The translations under genes were made by a program, and so were the position numbers. Shown here piece by piece: positions 24,917 to 33,635 of a stretch of 34,255 nt of DNA; position 1 is the stretch's first letter, and every line of letters starts with the position of its first letter. The DNA is from Azospirillaceae bacterium. GTDB lineage: Bacteria > Pseudomonadota > Alphaproteobacteria > Azospirillales > Azospirillaceae. Location of the stretch: the NCBI GenBank assembly GCA_028281465.1, contig JANQJV010000035.1:1-34255 (forward strand), given 5' to 3'. A model generated the notes under the pieces. It worked only from the letters and a program-made list of their open reading frames with translations, did no database searches and was not told the DNA's origin.

Positions 24917-25954
24917 TCAGCCGAGCAGCCGTCCGACCACCCGCGAGGTGTAATCGACCATCGGAATGATGCGGGCGTAGTTGATACGCGTTGGCCCGAT
25001 CACACCGATGGCCCCAATGATCTGTTCCTGACTGTCCCGATACGGCGACACCACCAGGGAGCAGCCGGCATGGCGGAACAGGATGTTTTCCGAGCCGATG
25101 AAGATCTGTACGCCGTCGGCTTCGCCCGTGGCTTCGAGTAGCCGGACCATGGCTTCGCGCGTCTCCAGCGCGTCGAACAAGCCGCGGATGCGCTCCAGGT
25201 CGCCGATGGCGGTCACGTCTTCTAGCAATCGCGCCTGTCCGCGCACGATCAGTTGCCGGGCCCGGTTGCCTTCGCCACCCCAGGTGGCCAATCCGGCCTC
25301 TACCACCCGGGTGGTCAACTCGTCTAGCTGGCTGCGGTGGTGCTCGATCTCATGCAAGACGATCTGGCGCAATTCATCCAGCGTGTTGCTGCCGATGTGG
25401 GCATTCAGATAGTTGGACGCGGACTGCAGAGCTGACACCGGCAAGCCCAGCGGCAACTCCACCACCCGGTTCTCGACCAGGCCGTCGGCGGTGATCAGCA
25501 CCACCAAAGCACGTCCCGGGCCGATATTGATGAATTCGATGTGGCGGAGCGGCCGATCGGTCTTGGGGGCAAGAACGAGGCCGGCACAGCTCGACAAGCC
25601 GGACAAAAGGTCGCTCACCTCCGACAGCACCTCGGGCACCGAGCGCCCAGCGGAAGCGCATTTGGCGTCGATCTGCACCCGGTCCTCTTCGGTCAGATCA
25701 CCGATCTCCAAGATGCCGTCGACAAACAAGCGCAACCCCAGATCGGTCGGGATGCGCCCGGCCGAGGTGTGCGGCGCATACAGCAGCCCCTGCTCTTCCA
25801 GGTCGGCCATGACGTTGCGCACGGTCGCAGCCGACAGTGTCTGTCCCAAACGCCTGGAAATCGTGCGCGAGCCGACCGGTTCGCCCGACGCCACATAGGT
25901 GTCGACGATATGCCTGAAAATCTCCCGCGACCGGTCGTTGAGCTCGGCGATCAT
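24917..25954 (-). CDS. hrcA: Heat-inducible transcription repressor HrcA
   Basis: 345 residues from the ATG before IAELNDRSREIFRHIVDTYV. An N-terminal winged helix (about 1-75, including LSAATVRNVMADLEEQGLL) is followed by the effector domain (SGRIPTDLGLRLFVDGIL-type segment, then GSENILFRHAGCSLVVSPYR and GVIGPTRINYARIIPMVDYT). HrcA represses groESL and related operons at CIRCE elements. I looked for TTAGCACTC-N9-GAGTGCTAA here and found none, so self-regulation through CIRCE is not supported. It is divergent from rph. Confidence 0.95.
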   Translation of the reverse strand: MIAELNDRSREIFRHIVDTYVASGEPVGSRTISRRLGQTLSAATVRNVMADLEEQGLLYAPHTSAGRIPTDLGLRLFVDGILEIGDLTEEDRVQIDAKCASAGRSVPEVLSEVSDLLSGLSSCAGLVLAPKTDRPLRHIEFINIGPGRALVVLITADGLVENRVVELPLGLPVSALQSASNYLNAHIGSNTLDELRQIVLHEIEHHRSQLDELTTRVVEAGLATWGGEGNRARQLIVRGQARLLEDVTAIGDLERIRGLFDALETREAMVRLLEATGEADGVQIFIGSENILFRHAGCSLVVSPYRDSQEQIIGAIGVIGPTRINYARIIPMVDYTSRVVGRLLG

Positions 25955-26186
25955 GCACTGTGCCAAGGTGCGAACCGTAAAGACGTAACCCAGTCCCAGA
26001 ACCCCACTCGATCCCATCCCCGGGAGTCTAATCCGACCGTTCCGGGCTTTCAACGTTGGCTGAGATAAGCGCGGGCGAGCCTAGACGCAAGCGGTTCGCC
26101 GGGAGTAGGGTCCGGCGTCCCGACACCGACAGGACATGCTCCGGCACAGGACGATCCATCAGACCAAGACAAGGACCGGATACGCC

Positions 26187-26948
26187 ATGAGCGGGCCCTC
26201 CCCCACCCTGCCCGACAGCCCCGTCACGCGCCCCTCCGGCCGGGCGCCCGACCAACTGCGCCCCATCGCCCTGGAGCCTGGATTCGCCAAATACGCCGAA
26301 GGCTCCTGCCTGACCCGTTTCGGTGATACCCACGTGCTGTGCACCGCCACGGTGGAAGACCGGGTGCCGCCGTTCCTGAAGGGCACCGGTCTGGGCTGGA
26401 TCACCGCGGAATACGGCATGCTGCCGCGCTCCAGCCCGCAGCGCATCGAACGCGAAGCGGCGCGCGGCCGCCAATCGGGCCGCACCCAGGAAATTCAGCG
26501 CCTGATCGGGCGCAGTCTGCGCGCCGTGCTCGACCGTCCGGCGCTTGGCGAACTCCAGATCCGTATTGACTGCGATGTCATCCAAGCCGACGGCGGCACG
26601 CGCACCGCCGCCATCACCGGCGGCTATGTCGCCCTCGTACTCGCCTGCCGACATCTACGCGACATCGGCCGCCTGCCGCATATCCCGCTGAACGGCAGCG
26701 TTGCCGCGGTCTCGTGCGGCCTGTACCAGGGCGTACCGGTACTCGATCTGGATTATGCGGAGGATTCCCATGCCCAGGCCGATGCCAATTTCGTGCTCAC
26801 CGGCGACTGCGGCATCGTCGAGATCCAGGCCACGGCCGAGGAACGCTGGTTCGCCGAAGACCAGTTCCAGACCCTGCTCGATCTGGCACGCACGGGCATT
26901 GCGGACCTGACCGCCCTGCAAACGAAGGTCTTGGCGGCGGTGCCATGA
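26187..26948 (+). CDS. rph: Ribonuclease PH
   Basis: 253 residues. A phosphorolytic 3'-5' exoribonuclease that trims tRNA 3' ends. Landmarks are [54 protein letters not shown] with the downstream [17 protein letters not shown], and the active-site segment [21 protein letters not shown] 15-residue extension precedes the usual N-terminus; the ATG is kept since no better start follows. The stop overlaps rdgB as ATGA. It is divergent from hrcA, as in many alphaproteobacteria. Confidence 0.96.
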   Translation: MSGPSPTLPDSPVTRPSGRAPDQLRPIALEPGFAKYAEGSCLTRFGDTHVLCTATVEDRVPPFLKGTGLGWITAEYGMLPRSSPQRIEREAARGRQSGRTQEIQRLIGRSLRAVLDRPALGELQIRIDCDVIQADGGTRTAAITGGYVALVLACRHLRDIGRLPHIPLNGSVAAVSCGLYQGVPVLDLDYAEDSHAQADANFVLTGDCGIVEIQATAEERWFAEDQFQTLLDLARTGIADLTALQTKVLAAVP

Positions 26949-27547
26949 GCCGCCGCTTCGCCGACGACACGCTGGTCATCGCCACCCATAACCCAGGCAA
27001 ACTGCGCGAGATCGCCGAGTTGCTGGCCTCTCGCGTGGGCACGATCCAGGGTGCGGCCGCGCTCGGCCTGGCCGAACCGAAGGAGACCGGTACCAGCTTC
27101 GTCGCCAATGCCGAACTTAAGGCGCGTGCCGCCAGCATGGCGAGCGGCCGGGTGGCATTGGCGGATGACAGCGGTCTTGTCGTGCCAGCTCTGGACGGTG
27201 CCCCGGGCATCTATTCGGCGCGCTGGGCCGGCCCCCATAAAGATTTCGGCGTGGCCATGCGCAAGGTCGAAGGCGCACTGTCGACCGCCCAAACCACCGA
27301 CCGGCGCGCCTGGTTCGCGTGTGCGCTGGCCCTGGCCTGGCCCGACGGACATTGCGAAACCGTCGAAGGCCGGGTGCACGGCACGCTCGCATGGCCGCCG
27401 CGCGGCAACCGGGGTTTCGGCTACGACCCGATGTTCGTGGCTGAAGGCATGACCCAAACCTTCGGTGAGATGGAACCGGCGGCCAAACACGCCATCAGCC
27501 ACCGTGCCGACGCCTTCCGTCAATTGGTGGCCCGCTGCTTTACATAG
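26945..27547 (+). CDS. rdgB: RdgB/HAM1 non-canonical purine NTP pyrophosphatase
   Basis: 200 residues. It hydrolyses dITP, XTP and ITP to monophosphates, keeping deaminated purines out of nucleic acids. Family landmarks are the N-terminal [53 protein letters not shown] and the closing [11 protein letters not shown]. It is translationally coupled to rph by a four-base overlap. The usual next partner hemW is not present downstream. Confidence 0.96.
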   Translation: MSRRFADDTLVIATHNPGKLREIAELLASRVGTIQGAAALGLAEPKETGTSFVANAELKARAASMASGRVALADDSGLVVPALDGAPGIYSARWAGPHKDFGVAMRKVEGALSTAQTTDRRAWFACALALAWPDGHCETVEGRVHGTLAWPPRGNRGFGYDPMFVAEGMTQTFGEMEPAAKHAISHRADAFRQLVARCFT

Positions 27548-27683
27548 GAGACGGCCGGCGCAGTCCTGGTATCTCGAGGCCAGCCGCGGAATGGGCACGG
27601 CGCATCCGACCGACACCGCAGACAAGAGCGTCGCAATCCGGCACACTGCCCGCGTCGACACGCGAGACAGGGGAGCAAGCGCG

Positions 27684-28256
27684 ATGGCTGAGCGGTTTGT
27701 CCAGCGGTTTTCCGCCCTGTTCTCAGTGCTAGCGATCTGCCTGCTGCCGCAGGCCGTCCTAGCCTCGCAAACCACCACGATGCCAGCCGCATCGCCCGAC
27801 GCGTGCACCAAACGGGTGTACGATGCGGTCGAGGAAACCGTCCGCACGCTCGCTCAAACGGCTGGCACCTGCACTCCCGGTGCCGCAGCCGGCGAACTGG
27901 ATGGCGAAACAACGGAGTCGGAACGTTTGAGCCTGGTCGGTCTGGGTTTTCTCGCCGGCCTGGCGGTGGCCGACATCATGACCACCGGCGGTGCCGGTGG
28001 CAGCACCGTCGGTCTCGCCGCAAAAGGCGGACTGGGCTCGTTGCTGGCGCTTGGCTTCGAGGGCTTCAAGCGCCGGACCGGCATCGACGACGACCAGCTT
28101 TATGGTGCGGGCGTCGGCGTGTTGGCCGGCCTGGCCGCCGCCGACCTGATCGGCACCGGCGGCCTTGGCACGGCCATGATCGCTGGCCTCGGCGGCCTGG
28201 TCGGTCGCTGGATGATGGCGGTGGGCCCGATTCCGGCCACAACTACCCCCCCCTAA
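27684..28256 (+). CDS. Glycine-rich membrane protein with internal duplication, function unknown
   Basis: 190 residues. A signal peptide (LFSVLAICLLPQAVLAS) and a short acidic/cysteine-containing stretch (two cysteines, Cys41 and about Cys63) precede two similar hydrophobic units: LGFLAGLAVADIMTTGGAGG (near 92-111) and VGVLAGLAAADLIGTGGLGT (near 151-170). Each continues into a further Gly-rich helix, and they are separated by a basic loop (FKRRTGIDDDQ). The glycine spacing resembles glycine-zipper packing. GGGGAG precedes the ATG. No family name comes to mind; a small inner- or outer-membrane protein is likely. Confidence 0.65.
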   Translation: MAERFVQRFSALFSVLAICLLPQAVLASQTTTMPAASPDACTKRVYDAVEETVRTLAQTAGTCTPGAAAGELDGETTESERLSLVGLGFLAGLAVADIMTTGGAGGSTVGLAAKGGLGSLLALGFEGFKRRTGIDDDQLYGAGVGVLAGLAAADLIGTGGLGTAMIAGLGGLVGRWMMAVGPIPATTTPP

Positions 28257-28484
28257 CGGGGAGAGCGGTTCGTCGCCCGTTTGGGCCCTCTCCCGCGACA
28301 AGCGAGTGGAAGAATGCGGCAGCAAAGCGGCCGGGTGAGGGTGGTGCCGCCAGAGAGAAGGAGCTGGGGTGGGCCAAGTCGCAAGACTTTCACCCCTGTC
28401 TCCTCCCAAATCGGGCGTACGGCTCGCAGACCCAATGGGGAAGCGAACGGCGAGCGTGCGGAGGAATGGATGGGGCTATTCTCC
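28257..28484. repeat. REP-like intergenic sequence
   Basis: Right after the glycine-rich gene, GGGCCCTCTCCCGC is followed about 45 bases later by GGGTGAGGG. This layout is common in GC-rich intergenic repeats that form hairpins. The rest of the stretch up to the yhhQ stop has no recognisable element. Confidence 0.25.
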
Positions 28485-29027
28485 TCAGAGCCGGCTGGGC
28501 GACCAAACCGGCAGGCGGTGGCGGAGAACGCCATACGGCAGCAGCATGGCAAGCGCAACAGCCAATTTCACCGCCAAGTCGCCGATGCCCCAGGTGACCC
28601 AGGGCAGCCCGGTGCCGACGAAGGCGAGCGAGAAGAATAAGAATGTATCCGTGGTCGAGGCCAAAGAGGACGATACCAGCGGTGCTTTCCACCACTGTTG
28701 CCGACGCAGCCGGTGGAACACCGTCACATCCAACAATTGCGCCAAGAGGAAGGCCGTGCCGGAGGCCACCGCGATACGCGGCGTCGCGAACAAAGCCGAC
28801 AGCAGCACGCCAACCGCGAACCCGGCATAGACCACCCGACGCGCCTTGGCTGGACCGAACATACGGTTGCTCAAATCCGTGATCAAGAACGACACGGGGT
28901 AGGCGAACGCCCCCCAGGTCAACCAGTCGTTGATGGGAAACTGCACCGTGATGTTCGACACCACCACGATGCCAACCATGGCCAGCATGGCCATAATCAC
29001 CCCGCGCGAAAACAGATCAGACGTCAT
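28485..29027 (-). CDS. yhhQ: YhhQ/VUT-family queuosine precursor transporter
   Basis: 180 residues, about five to six TM helices. It aligns well by eye with E. coli YhhQ: SNITVQFPI, LTWGAFAYPVSFLITDLSNR followed by MFGPAKARRVVYA, LLAQLLDVTVFHRLRRQQWW, and SSSLASTTDTFLFFSLAFVG. YhhQ imports the 7-deazaguanine precursors preQ0/preQ1 that TGT inserts into RNA, and a TGT-like gene lies two genes upstream. The ATG at 29027 best matches the family N-terminus. A GTG at 29084 would add 19 residues and overlap the preceding stop as GTGA, the coupling style of this operon. It is the last gene of the RNA-modification operon. Confidence 0.88.
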   Translation of the reverse strand: MTSDLFSRGVIMAMLAMVGIVVVSNITVQFPINDWLTWGAFAYPVSFLITDLSNRMFGPAKARRVVYAGFAVGVLLSALFATPRIAVASGTAFLLAQLLDVTVFHRLRRQQWWKAPLVSSSLASTTDTFLFFSLAFVGTGLPWVTWGIGDLAVKLAVALAMLLPYGVLRHRLPVWSPSRL

Positions 29028-29080
29028 CTCGTTTCCCGAAACCTCGAATCCTGGAGAAAAAAGCGTACAATCGCTTCGAC

Positions 29081-29836
29081 TCACTCAGGATGCAGTCGAA
29101 ACACCAATTCACTGTAAAAGGTAAAGCGTTCCACGCGCCACGGCAATCCGGCAACCAGCGCCTGGAAATGCCTGTCGTAGAAGTCCGCCATGCCCTTGCG
29201 CCGGCCGCCTAAGCTGGCAACCGGGTAGGACACCAGCACGCAGTTCGCCTGGATCGTCTCCAATAGCCGACGGCCCGCGGTCTTGTCCAATTGTTCCAGG
29301 CACGGCACGGCTTTGAGCAGGAGCACCAAATCGGCACGCAGCACCGGTGGTGCAAAGGCCAAATCGGCGATGTCGGCCGTGCCGGCGTAACCCAAGGCCT
29401 GGAAGGCCAGGTTCAGGAATCTGACTGCCGCCGTGTCCACATCCAGCGCCGTGTATGACGTCGCGGTCGGGAGTGGCATCCACGGCCGGGTCATCGGGTT
29501 CAGACCACAGGCCAGATCGAGCACGCTGTTCGGCGCAGAAACGCCGTCCAACAGTGTGGCGTAGAATCCGTCGAGTTCCGAAAGGCGTTCGCGGGTCGAT
29601 GCGTGGGCGGCCAGGATACGCGTGCACACCGGTTTGATCTGGTCAGTGGATGCAGCCCGCAGGCATGCCAGCCAATCCTCATAGGGCGGCGGCCCGTCGC
29701 CGTACGCGGCAACCACTTGGTGCAGTTTGCGTTTGACCGCCTTGACCAGCTCTTTGGTGCGGCCGTGTTTAGTGGCCTCACAGGCGGCCAAGGTATGCAC
29801 GAAGGCCGGATCCAACATCCGGTACTTTGGCGCCAT
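29081..29836 (-). CDS. Rmt/ArmA/FmrO-like 16S rRNA m7G1405 methyltransferase, copy 1
   Basis: 251 residues from the ATG at 29836, which has GGAGGT just upstream; this is the length of RmtA/RmtB. An in-frame ATG at 29881 would overlap the TGT-like stop by 17 bases. The N-terminal helical rRNA-docking part is KYRMLDPAFVHTL to VKAVKRKLHQVVAAY. The family junction is HASTRERLSELDGFY (78-92), the SAM motif is VLDLACGLNP (105-114), LLLKAVPCLEQLD follows (172-184), and the signature is SYPVASLGGRRKGM (203-216). Enzymes of this family methylate N7 of G1405 in helix 44 and give high-level resistance to gentamicin/kanamycin-class aminoglycosides. Signature motifs are intact, so activity is plausible but unproven. 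Confidence 0.85.
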   Translation of the reverse strand: MAPKYRMLDPAFVHTLAACEATKHGRTKELVKAVKRKLHQVVAAYGDGPPPYEDWLACLRAASTDQIKPVCTRILAAHASTRERLSELDGFYATLLDGVSAPNSVLDLACGLNPMTRPWMPLPTATSYTALDVDTAAVRFLNLAFQALGYAGTADIADLAFAPPVLRADLVLLLKAVPCLEQLDKTAGRRLLETIQANCVLVSYPVASLGGRRKGMADFYDRHFQALVAGLPWRVERFTFYSELVFRLHPE

Positions 29837-29864
29837 CAAGACCTCCGCCGCTCCGGCGGACGGA

Positions 29865-30971
29865 TCAGCCGGTGTCAGCATCGCCGTCCGCCAGACCTGC
29901 GGTCAACCGGGCCATGAATGCCAGGTTGTGTACCGTAGCCAGGCGCTGGAACAGCACCTCGTTGATGGCGTTCAGGTGGTTCAGGTAGCCAAGGCTGTAG
30001 GTTCGACAACACAGGCAGTCGCACGTCTCGTCCACCGGCCGGTCGTCCTTCATGTATTTCTGGTCGGCGACATAGACGACCTCGAACCAGTCGCCGCCCC
30101 GAGCCGGCTCGACCGGAACACCGGGCCGAAACCGGTACAGCCGGCCGTGCCGGGCATCCCGGGTCGGCAGGGCGCTGTCGAACTGGGTGTACCCCAACTC
30201 CGTGCAGGCGGCAACGCTGACCGGATGGCCGACACCGAGTGCATGCAAGGGCAGGTTTGGCGGGATCAGGCTGCGCACCAGAGCGAGTTGGTCGGTCAGC
30301 AAGGCTCCGGTTCGGTCGAGCGGCCAGCCACCGAAACCGTAGCCGTCAAAGCCGATCTCCAGCAGCGCTTCCGCACACTGCCGGCGCAGGACCTCCGAAC
30401 CGCCACCCTGAACGATACCATACAGCGCGGGGCGACGCTCGAACGGCACGCGCTTCTCCCCCATCAGCCGATCGAACTCGGCCCGGCATTGCCGCCCCCA
30501 GGCGATGGTCCGAGTCACAGACTCCCGCTGCACGCTGGCCGGGTCATCGGTATGCGTACAATCGTCCAGACAGAACAGCAAATCGGCTCCGAAGCGGACT
30601 TGCAACTGGATGCTCTTCTCCGGCGTGATCTTGAGCTTTCGATCGCCGCTCTCGGGTACGAACAGCAAACCTTTGGCATCGATGCGGCCATATTTTGGAT
30701 TCTGCCGGATCAGCGAGTACGCCTGGAAACCGCCGGAATCCGTGGCAATCGGCCCATCCCAACCGGCCATGCCGTGCAATCCACCGAGGGCCTGCACCGT
30801 GGTCGCCCCCGGTTTCCGCATTAGATGGAACGTATTCATCATCAGCATGCCGATGCCGCAGCGGCGCAGATCTTCGGCGTCCACCGACCGGACGACACCG
30901 AAGGTTGCATCCGGTAAAAACACCGGCGGCACAAAGCTGCGCCCGGCAATGCGAACGGATACCGAACTCAC
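29865..30971 (-). CDS. tgt: Queuine tRNA-ribosyltransferase (TGT)-like protein with altered specificity loop
   Basis: 368 residues with TGT chemistry intact: Asp78 in ATDSGGFQ (base catalyst), Asp136 in CLDDCTH, Gln188 in GIVQGG, nucleophile Asp265 in [14 protein letters not shown], and the zinc set Cys317, Cys319, Cys322 and His348 at canonical spacing. The loop that reads GGLAVGE in ordinary bacterial TGT, next to the base-binding site, is here GGWPLD (214-219). TGT enzymes swap a guanine for a 7-deazaguanine in RNA, usually G34 of tRNA. The start is GTG, overlapping the rsmI-like stop as GTGA. Position between rRNA methyltransferases, and yhhQ nearby, suggest a paralogue whose target may be different. 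Confidence 0.85.
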   Translation of the reverse strand: MSSVSVRIAGRSFVPPVFLPDATFGVVRSVDAEDLRRCGIGMLMMNTFHLMRKPGATTVQALGGLHGMAGWDGPIATDSGGFQAYSLIRQNPKYGRIDAKGLLFVPESGDRKLKITPEKSIQLQVRFGADLLFCLDDCTHTDDPASVQRESVTRTIAWGRQCRAEFDRLMGEKRVPFERRPALYGIVQGGGSEVLRRQCAEALLEIGFDGYGFGGWPLDRTGALLTDQLALVRSLIPPNLPLHALGVGHPVSVAACTELGYTQFDSALPTRDARHGRLYRFRPGVPVEPARGGDWFEVVYVADQKYMKDDRPVDETCDCLCCRTYSLGYLNHLNAINEVLFQRLATVHNLAFMARLTAGLADGDADTG

Positions 30972-31789
30972 GTCGGAAAATCCGATTCATCCGTGTCGTC
31001 GGGCTCCGGATCGAACACCGAACGTTCCTGAGCATACACCTGAGCGTACGTATCCACGTCCATCGACCCATCCGTATCGGCCCAGCCGTCGAAGTAATCA
31101 GCGGCAATATCGGCACCGCCAACCACCAAACAGTATTCGCCCCGCACCTTCTCGCCGAATGCCGCGATCACCGCCGACAGGTCGGACAACCGCCCGCGCG
31201 TCACCCGTTCGTACAGTTTGGTTAGATCGTTGGCCAGGGCAGCCGGCCGGTCGCCAAAGACAGCGAATGAATCGACGAGCAGTTTGCTAATGCGGTGCGG
31301 ACTTTCATAATATACCAAGGTTGCGACACTGGCCTTGTCCGCCTCCAAGAAACGTTTGCGCTGGCCCGGTTTGCGTGGCGGGAAGCCGCGGAAGGCAAAG
31401 GCGTGCACCGGAAGGCCGGACAGCACCACAGCCATGATCACCGCCGATGCTCCCGGAATCATGGTGACCGGGTGGCCGGCCCGAGCGGCGGCGCGCACCA
31501 GGGTGAACCCAGGATCACAGATGCCAGGTGTGCCAGCGCTGGTCGCCACGGCCACGCTCCGGCCAGACGCCAGCATGGCCATGATCCGTGGGCCAACCCG
31601 ATCTTCGTTGTGTTCGTGGAAGGCGACCTGTTTGGCCTCGATGCCATAGTGCCGGAGTAGGCGGCCGGTGTGCCGCGTGTCCTCGCTGGCAACAATATCC
31701 ACGGACTTCAGCGTATCCAGGGCGCGCACGGTGATGTCGCCCAGGTGGCCGATCGGCGTGGCCACGAGGTAAAGGGTCCCGGTCGTCAA
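30968..31789 (-). CDS. rsmI: RsmI-like 16S rRNA 2'-O-methyltransferase, divergent
   Basis: 273 residues from a TTG that overlaps the preceding stop as TTGA; the longer open frame upstream is antisense or overlapping filler. SAM-dependent tetrapyrrole-methylase fold: [19 protein letters not shown] (6-24), [16 protein letters not shown] (35-50), HEHNE (58-62), [12 protein letters not shown] and [11 protein letters not shown]. RsmI makes the ribose methyl at C1402 of 16S rRNA. Departures from consensus: the usual SDAGTPG is TSAGTPG (83-89), the following SDPG is CDPG, and the usual GPSA is GASA. An acidic 40-residue tail (Asp/Glu-rich) replaces the normal C-terminal domain. It is likely a specialised paralogue rather than the housekeeping copy. 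Confidence 0.85.
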   Translation of the reverse strand: MTTGTLYLVATPIGHLGDITVRALDTLKSVDIVASEDTRHTGRLLRHYGIEAKQVAFHEHNEDRVGPRIMAMLASGRSVAVATSAGTPGICDPGFTLVRAAARAGHPVTMIPGASAVIMAVVLSGLPVHAFAFRGFPPRKPGQRKRFLEADKASVATLVYYESPHRISKLLVDSFAVFGDRPAALANDLTKLYERVTRGRLSDLSAVIAAFGEKVRGEYCLVVGGADIAADYFDGWADTDGSMDVDTYAQVYAQERSVFDPEPDDTDESDFPT

Positions 31790-32766
31790 GCCGCCGCCCC
31801 CGCTCCGATGCTTGCCCGCCTGGTCACAGCACAAACGAAGAACGCCTCGAAATGCGGCTCGGGCATGATGCGCAGGGCCCGCCCCACCTGCGGGCTGAAC
31901 CGTTCGCCCTCCCAACTGCTTAACGCCGCACGGCCTTCCGGTATGGGCAAACGCACCGGCACCACCTCGGCATCGTCGCGACGGCGCAGGAGATGGTCGA
32001 TCACCGCTTCGTTCTCCTCGGGCGCAAAGGTGCAGGTGGAATAGACCAGCGTGCCCCCCTGCTTCAACAGCTTGAAGGCAGCCACCAGCATCCGCTTCTG
32101 CAAGTCGGCGAATTTTCGGATGCGTGCCTTCGACCAGAAGCGCATGGCCGAGCGTTGGCAAAGATCGATCATGCCCTCGCCACTGCATTGGGCGTCCAAA
32201 AGGATACGGTCGAACGCTCGGTCGATGTACTTGTCGACATATTGCCCGGCATGCTCGGTGATGGTGTCGACTTTGACGCCGAAGCGATCGACCACCTGAC
32301 GCAACCGATTCAGCCGTGGCTTGCTGGAGTCGTTCAGCCACAACCGACAGTCATTGCCGGTGAGTGCGGCGATATGGGCCGATTTGCCGCCGGGAGCGGC
32401 GCATACGTCGAGAACGTCGTCGCCGGGCTGAGCGTCCAGCACCAGCGGCGGCACCAGGCTCGACGCGTTTTGGATGTAGAAAGCGCCGCTTTTGAAACCG
32501 AGCGAGTCCGCCAGTCTGGCCTTGTCGCCAGTGTGGAAGTAACCGTCCGGACACCAGAGGATCGGCTCCAGTCGGTGGCCTTGTTCGGAGAGCTCCGCCA
32601 TCAATGTACGACGCGGACGCGGCACCAACGCGTTCATGCGCACGCTGCTGAGCCGCGCCTGGCTGAGCCGCCCCTCCACCTCAAACTGCGAACACTGCAA
32701 GACCGCCGCCACCCGGTCGAGGAACTGGGCCCGCTTGCGCTGTTCGAACGAATGGTGATCGCTCAC
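31786..32766 (-). CDS. RsmF/NSUN-like RNA m5C methyltransferase
   Basis: 326 residues from a GTG overlapping the previous stop as GTGA. The Rossmann methyltransferase has motif [13 protein letters not shown] (120-131), motif IV with Cys194 in DAQCSGEG, and motif VI with Cys245 in [12 protein letters not shown], the two-cysteine mechanism of RNA m5C enzymes. The SGEG form resembles RsmF (YebU), which makes m5C1407 in 16S rRNA. The nearly invariant proline of DAPCSG is Gln193 here. The N-terminal 100 residues ([16 protein letters not shown]) form a PUA-less recognition domain, and the C-terminal ASP-type extension of RsmF is missing, so its exact target is open. Confidence 0.85.
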   Translation of the reverse strand: MSDHHSFEQRKRAQFLDRVAAVLQCSQFEVEGRLSQARLSSVRMNALVPRPRRTLMAELSEQGHRLEPILWCPDGYFHTGDKARLADSLGFKSGAFYIQNASSLVPPLVLDAQPGDDVLDVCAAPGGKSAHIAALTGNDCRLWLNDSSKPRLNRLRQVVDRFGVKVDTITEHAGQYVDKYIDRAFDRILLDAQCSGEGMIDLCQRSAMRFWSKARIRKFADLQKRMLVAAFKLLKQGGTLVYSTCTFAPEENEAVIDHLLRRRDDAEVVPVRLPIPEGRAALSSWEGERFSPQVGRALRIMPEPHFEAFFVCAVTRRASIGAGAAA

Positions 32767-33605
32767 CGGGCGGCCCCGCGCTTGTCGATCAACACCACCA
32801 CCTCGTTGGGGAATTCGAGCGTCGTGCTGGGCCAACCCTGTTGCGCGACGAAAGCCTCGAGCCGGGCCCCCTTGTGTGCATAGATCGGCGCCGGCCGGCC
32901 GTGCAGGTTGCGCGTGGGAAAGCTGACCGCCAACCACGCGGCTGGCGTGCGCCGGATGACGTCATGCGCGGCGCCGCTGCGTCGGGTTTCCAGGCAATGG
33001 TACATCTTGAAAAGGAACGCAACGCCCGCAGGCGTGAGCGGTGGCGTGGTCAGAATGTCCTGCCACACCGGAGACGGGTCGAACCCGGCCGCCACGAAAT
33101 ACGTGCTCGCCAGGGTTACAAAGTCCTTATTGTTATCGAAAGCGAAATAACGGCAACCGTCGGGCAGACCCATCCAAAGTCGTGCGAACGGGTTCAGGCC
33201 CGCGGCCAGATCGTACACAACGTGCGGCGCGCCGGTGACGGCAAACAAGCGCTGATAAAACTCAGCGACGAACGGCTGGCGTTCCCGGGTCGACGCATGC
33301 GAGTCCAGGATCGTGGCACACACCGACCGGTAGGCATCGGCGGATGGATCGACCACGGCGGCGTCGAGCAGCGCCTGCAGACGTGCCGGCGCACCATCGA
33401 CCAGGTAGTCCGACAACACCCGATGCAGACGCCGCTTGGCTGCCTTCAGCGCCCCAGAAGCGGATCGGTGCAGCGCCAGTTCGCGCCCGAGGATATCGGC
33501 TAGCGTCGTGTCTGCCAGTACGCCGTATTTGCGGTGCACGGACAGGGCGCGCACCCAGCCAGCGACAATCTCGGCCTGCGACTCGGAAGCCTGCACGCCC
33601 GGCAT
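32763..33605 (-). CDS. Rmt/ArmA/FmrO-like 16S rRNA methyltransferase, copy 2 (divergent)
   Basis: 280 residues, paralogous to the copy at 29081. Shared order: N-terminal HRKYGVLADTTLADIL (24-39), AAKRRLHRVLSDYL (55-68), HASTRERQPFVAEFY (103-117), SAM region YDLAAGLNPFARLW (131-144), FLFKMYHCLE (197-206), and VSFPTRNLHGR (227-237). Two family hallmarks differ: the ACG of the SAM loop is AAG, and the LGGRxKGM signature is NLHGRPAP with no KGM. It may bind helix 44 without methylating G1405, methylate another base, or act as a partner of copy 1. A short basic ORF ends 30 bp upstream, and the ribosome binding site is weak. GTGA coupling follows. Confidence 0.78.
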   Translation of the reverse strand: MPGVQASESQAEIVAGWVRALSVHRKYGVLADTTLADILGRELALHRSASGALKAAKRRLHRVLSDYLVDGAPARLQALLDAAVVDPSADAYRSVCATILDSHASTRERQPFVAEFYQRLFAVTGAPHVVYDLAAGLNPFARLWMGLPDGCRYFAFDNNKDFVTLASTYFVAAGFDPSPVWQDILTTPPLTPAGVAFLFKMYHCLETRRSGAAHDVIRRTPAAWLAVSFPTRNLHGRPAPIYAHKGARLEAFVAQQGWPSTTLEFPNEVVVLIDKRGAAR

Positions 33606-33635
33606 AGGGCCCGGCCCACGGTCGCGCCGATGGCT

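Noticed and set aside
25955-26186. CIRCE element for hrcA/rph
   Set aside because: No TTAGCACTC-N9-GAGTGCTAA or close variant was seen in the divergent hrcA-rph gap.
31790-32341. Long N-terminal extension of the RsmI-like frame
   Set aside because: It lies wholly within the RsmF-like gene in another frame; family similarity begins at the TTG that overlaps the RsmF-like stop.
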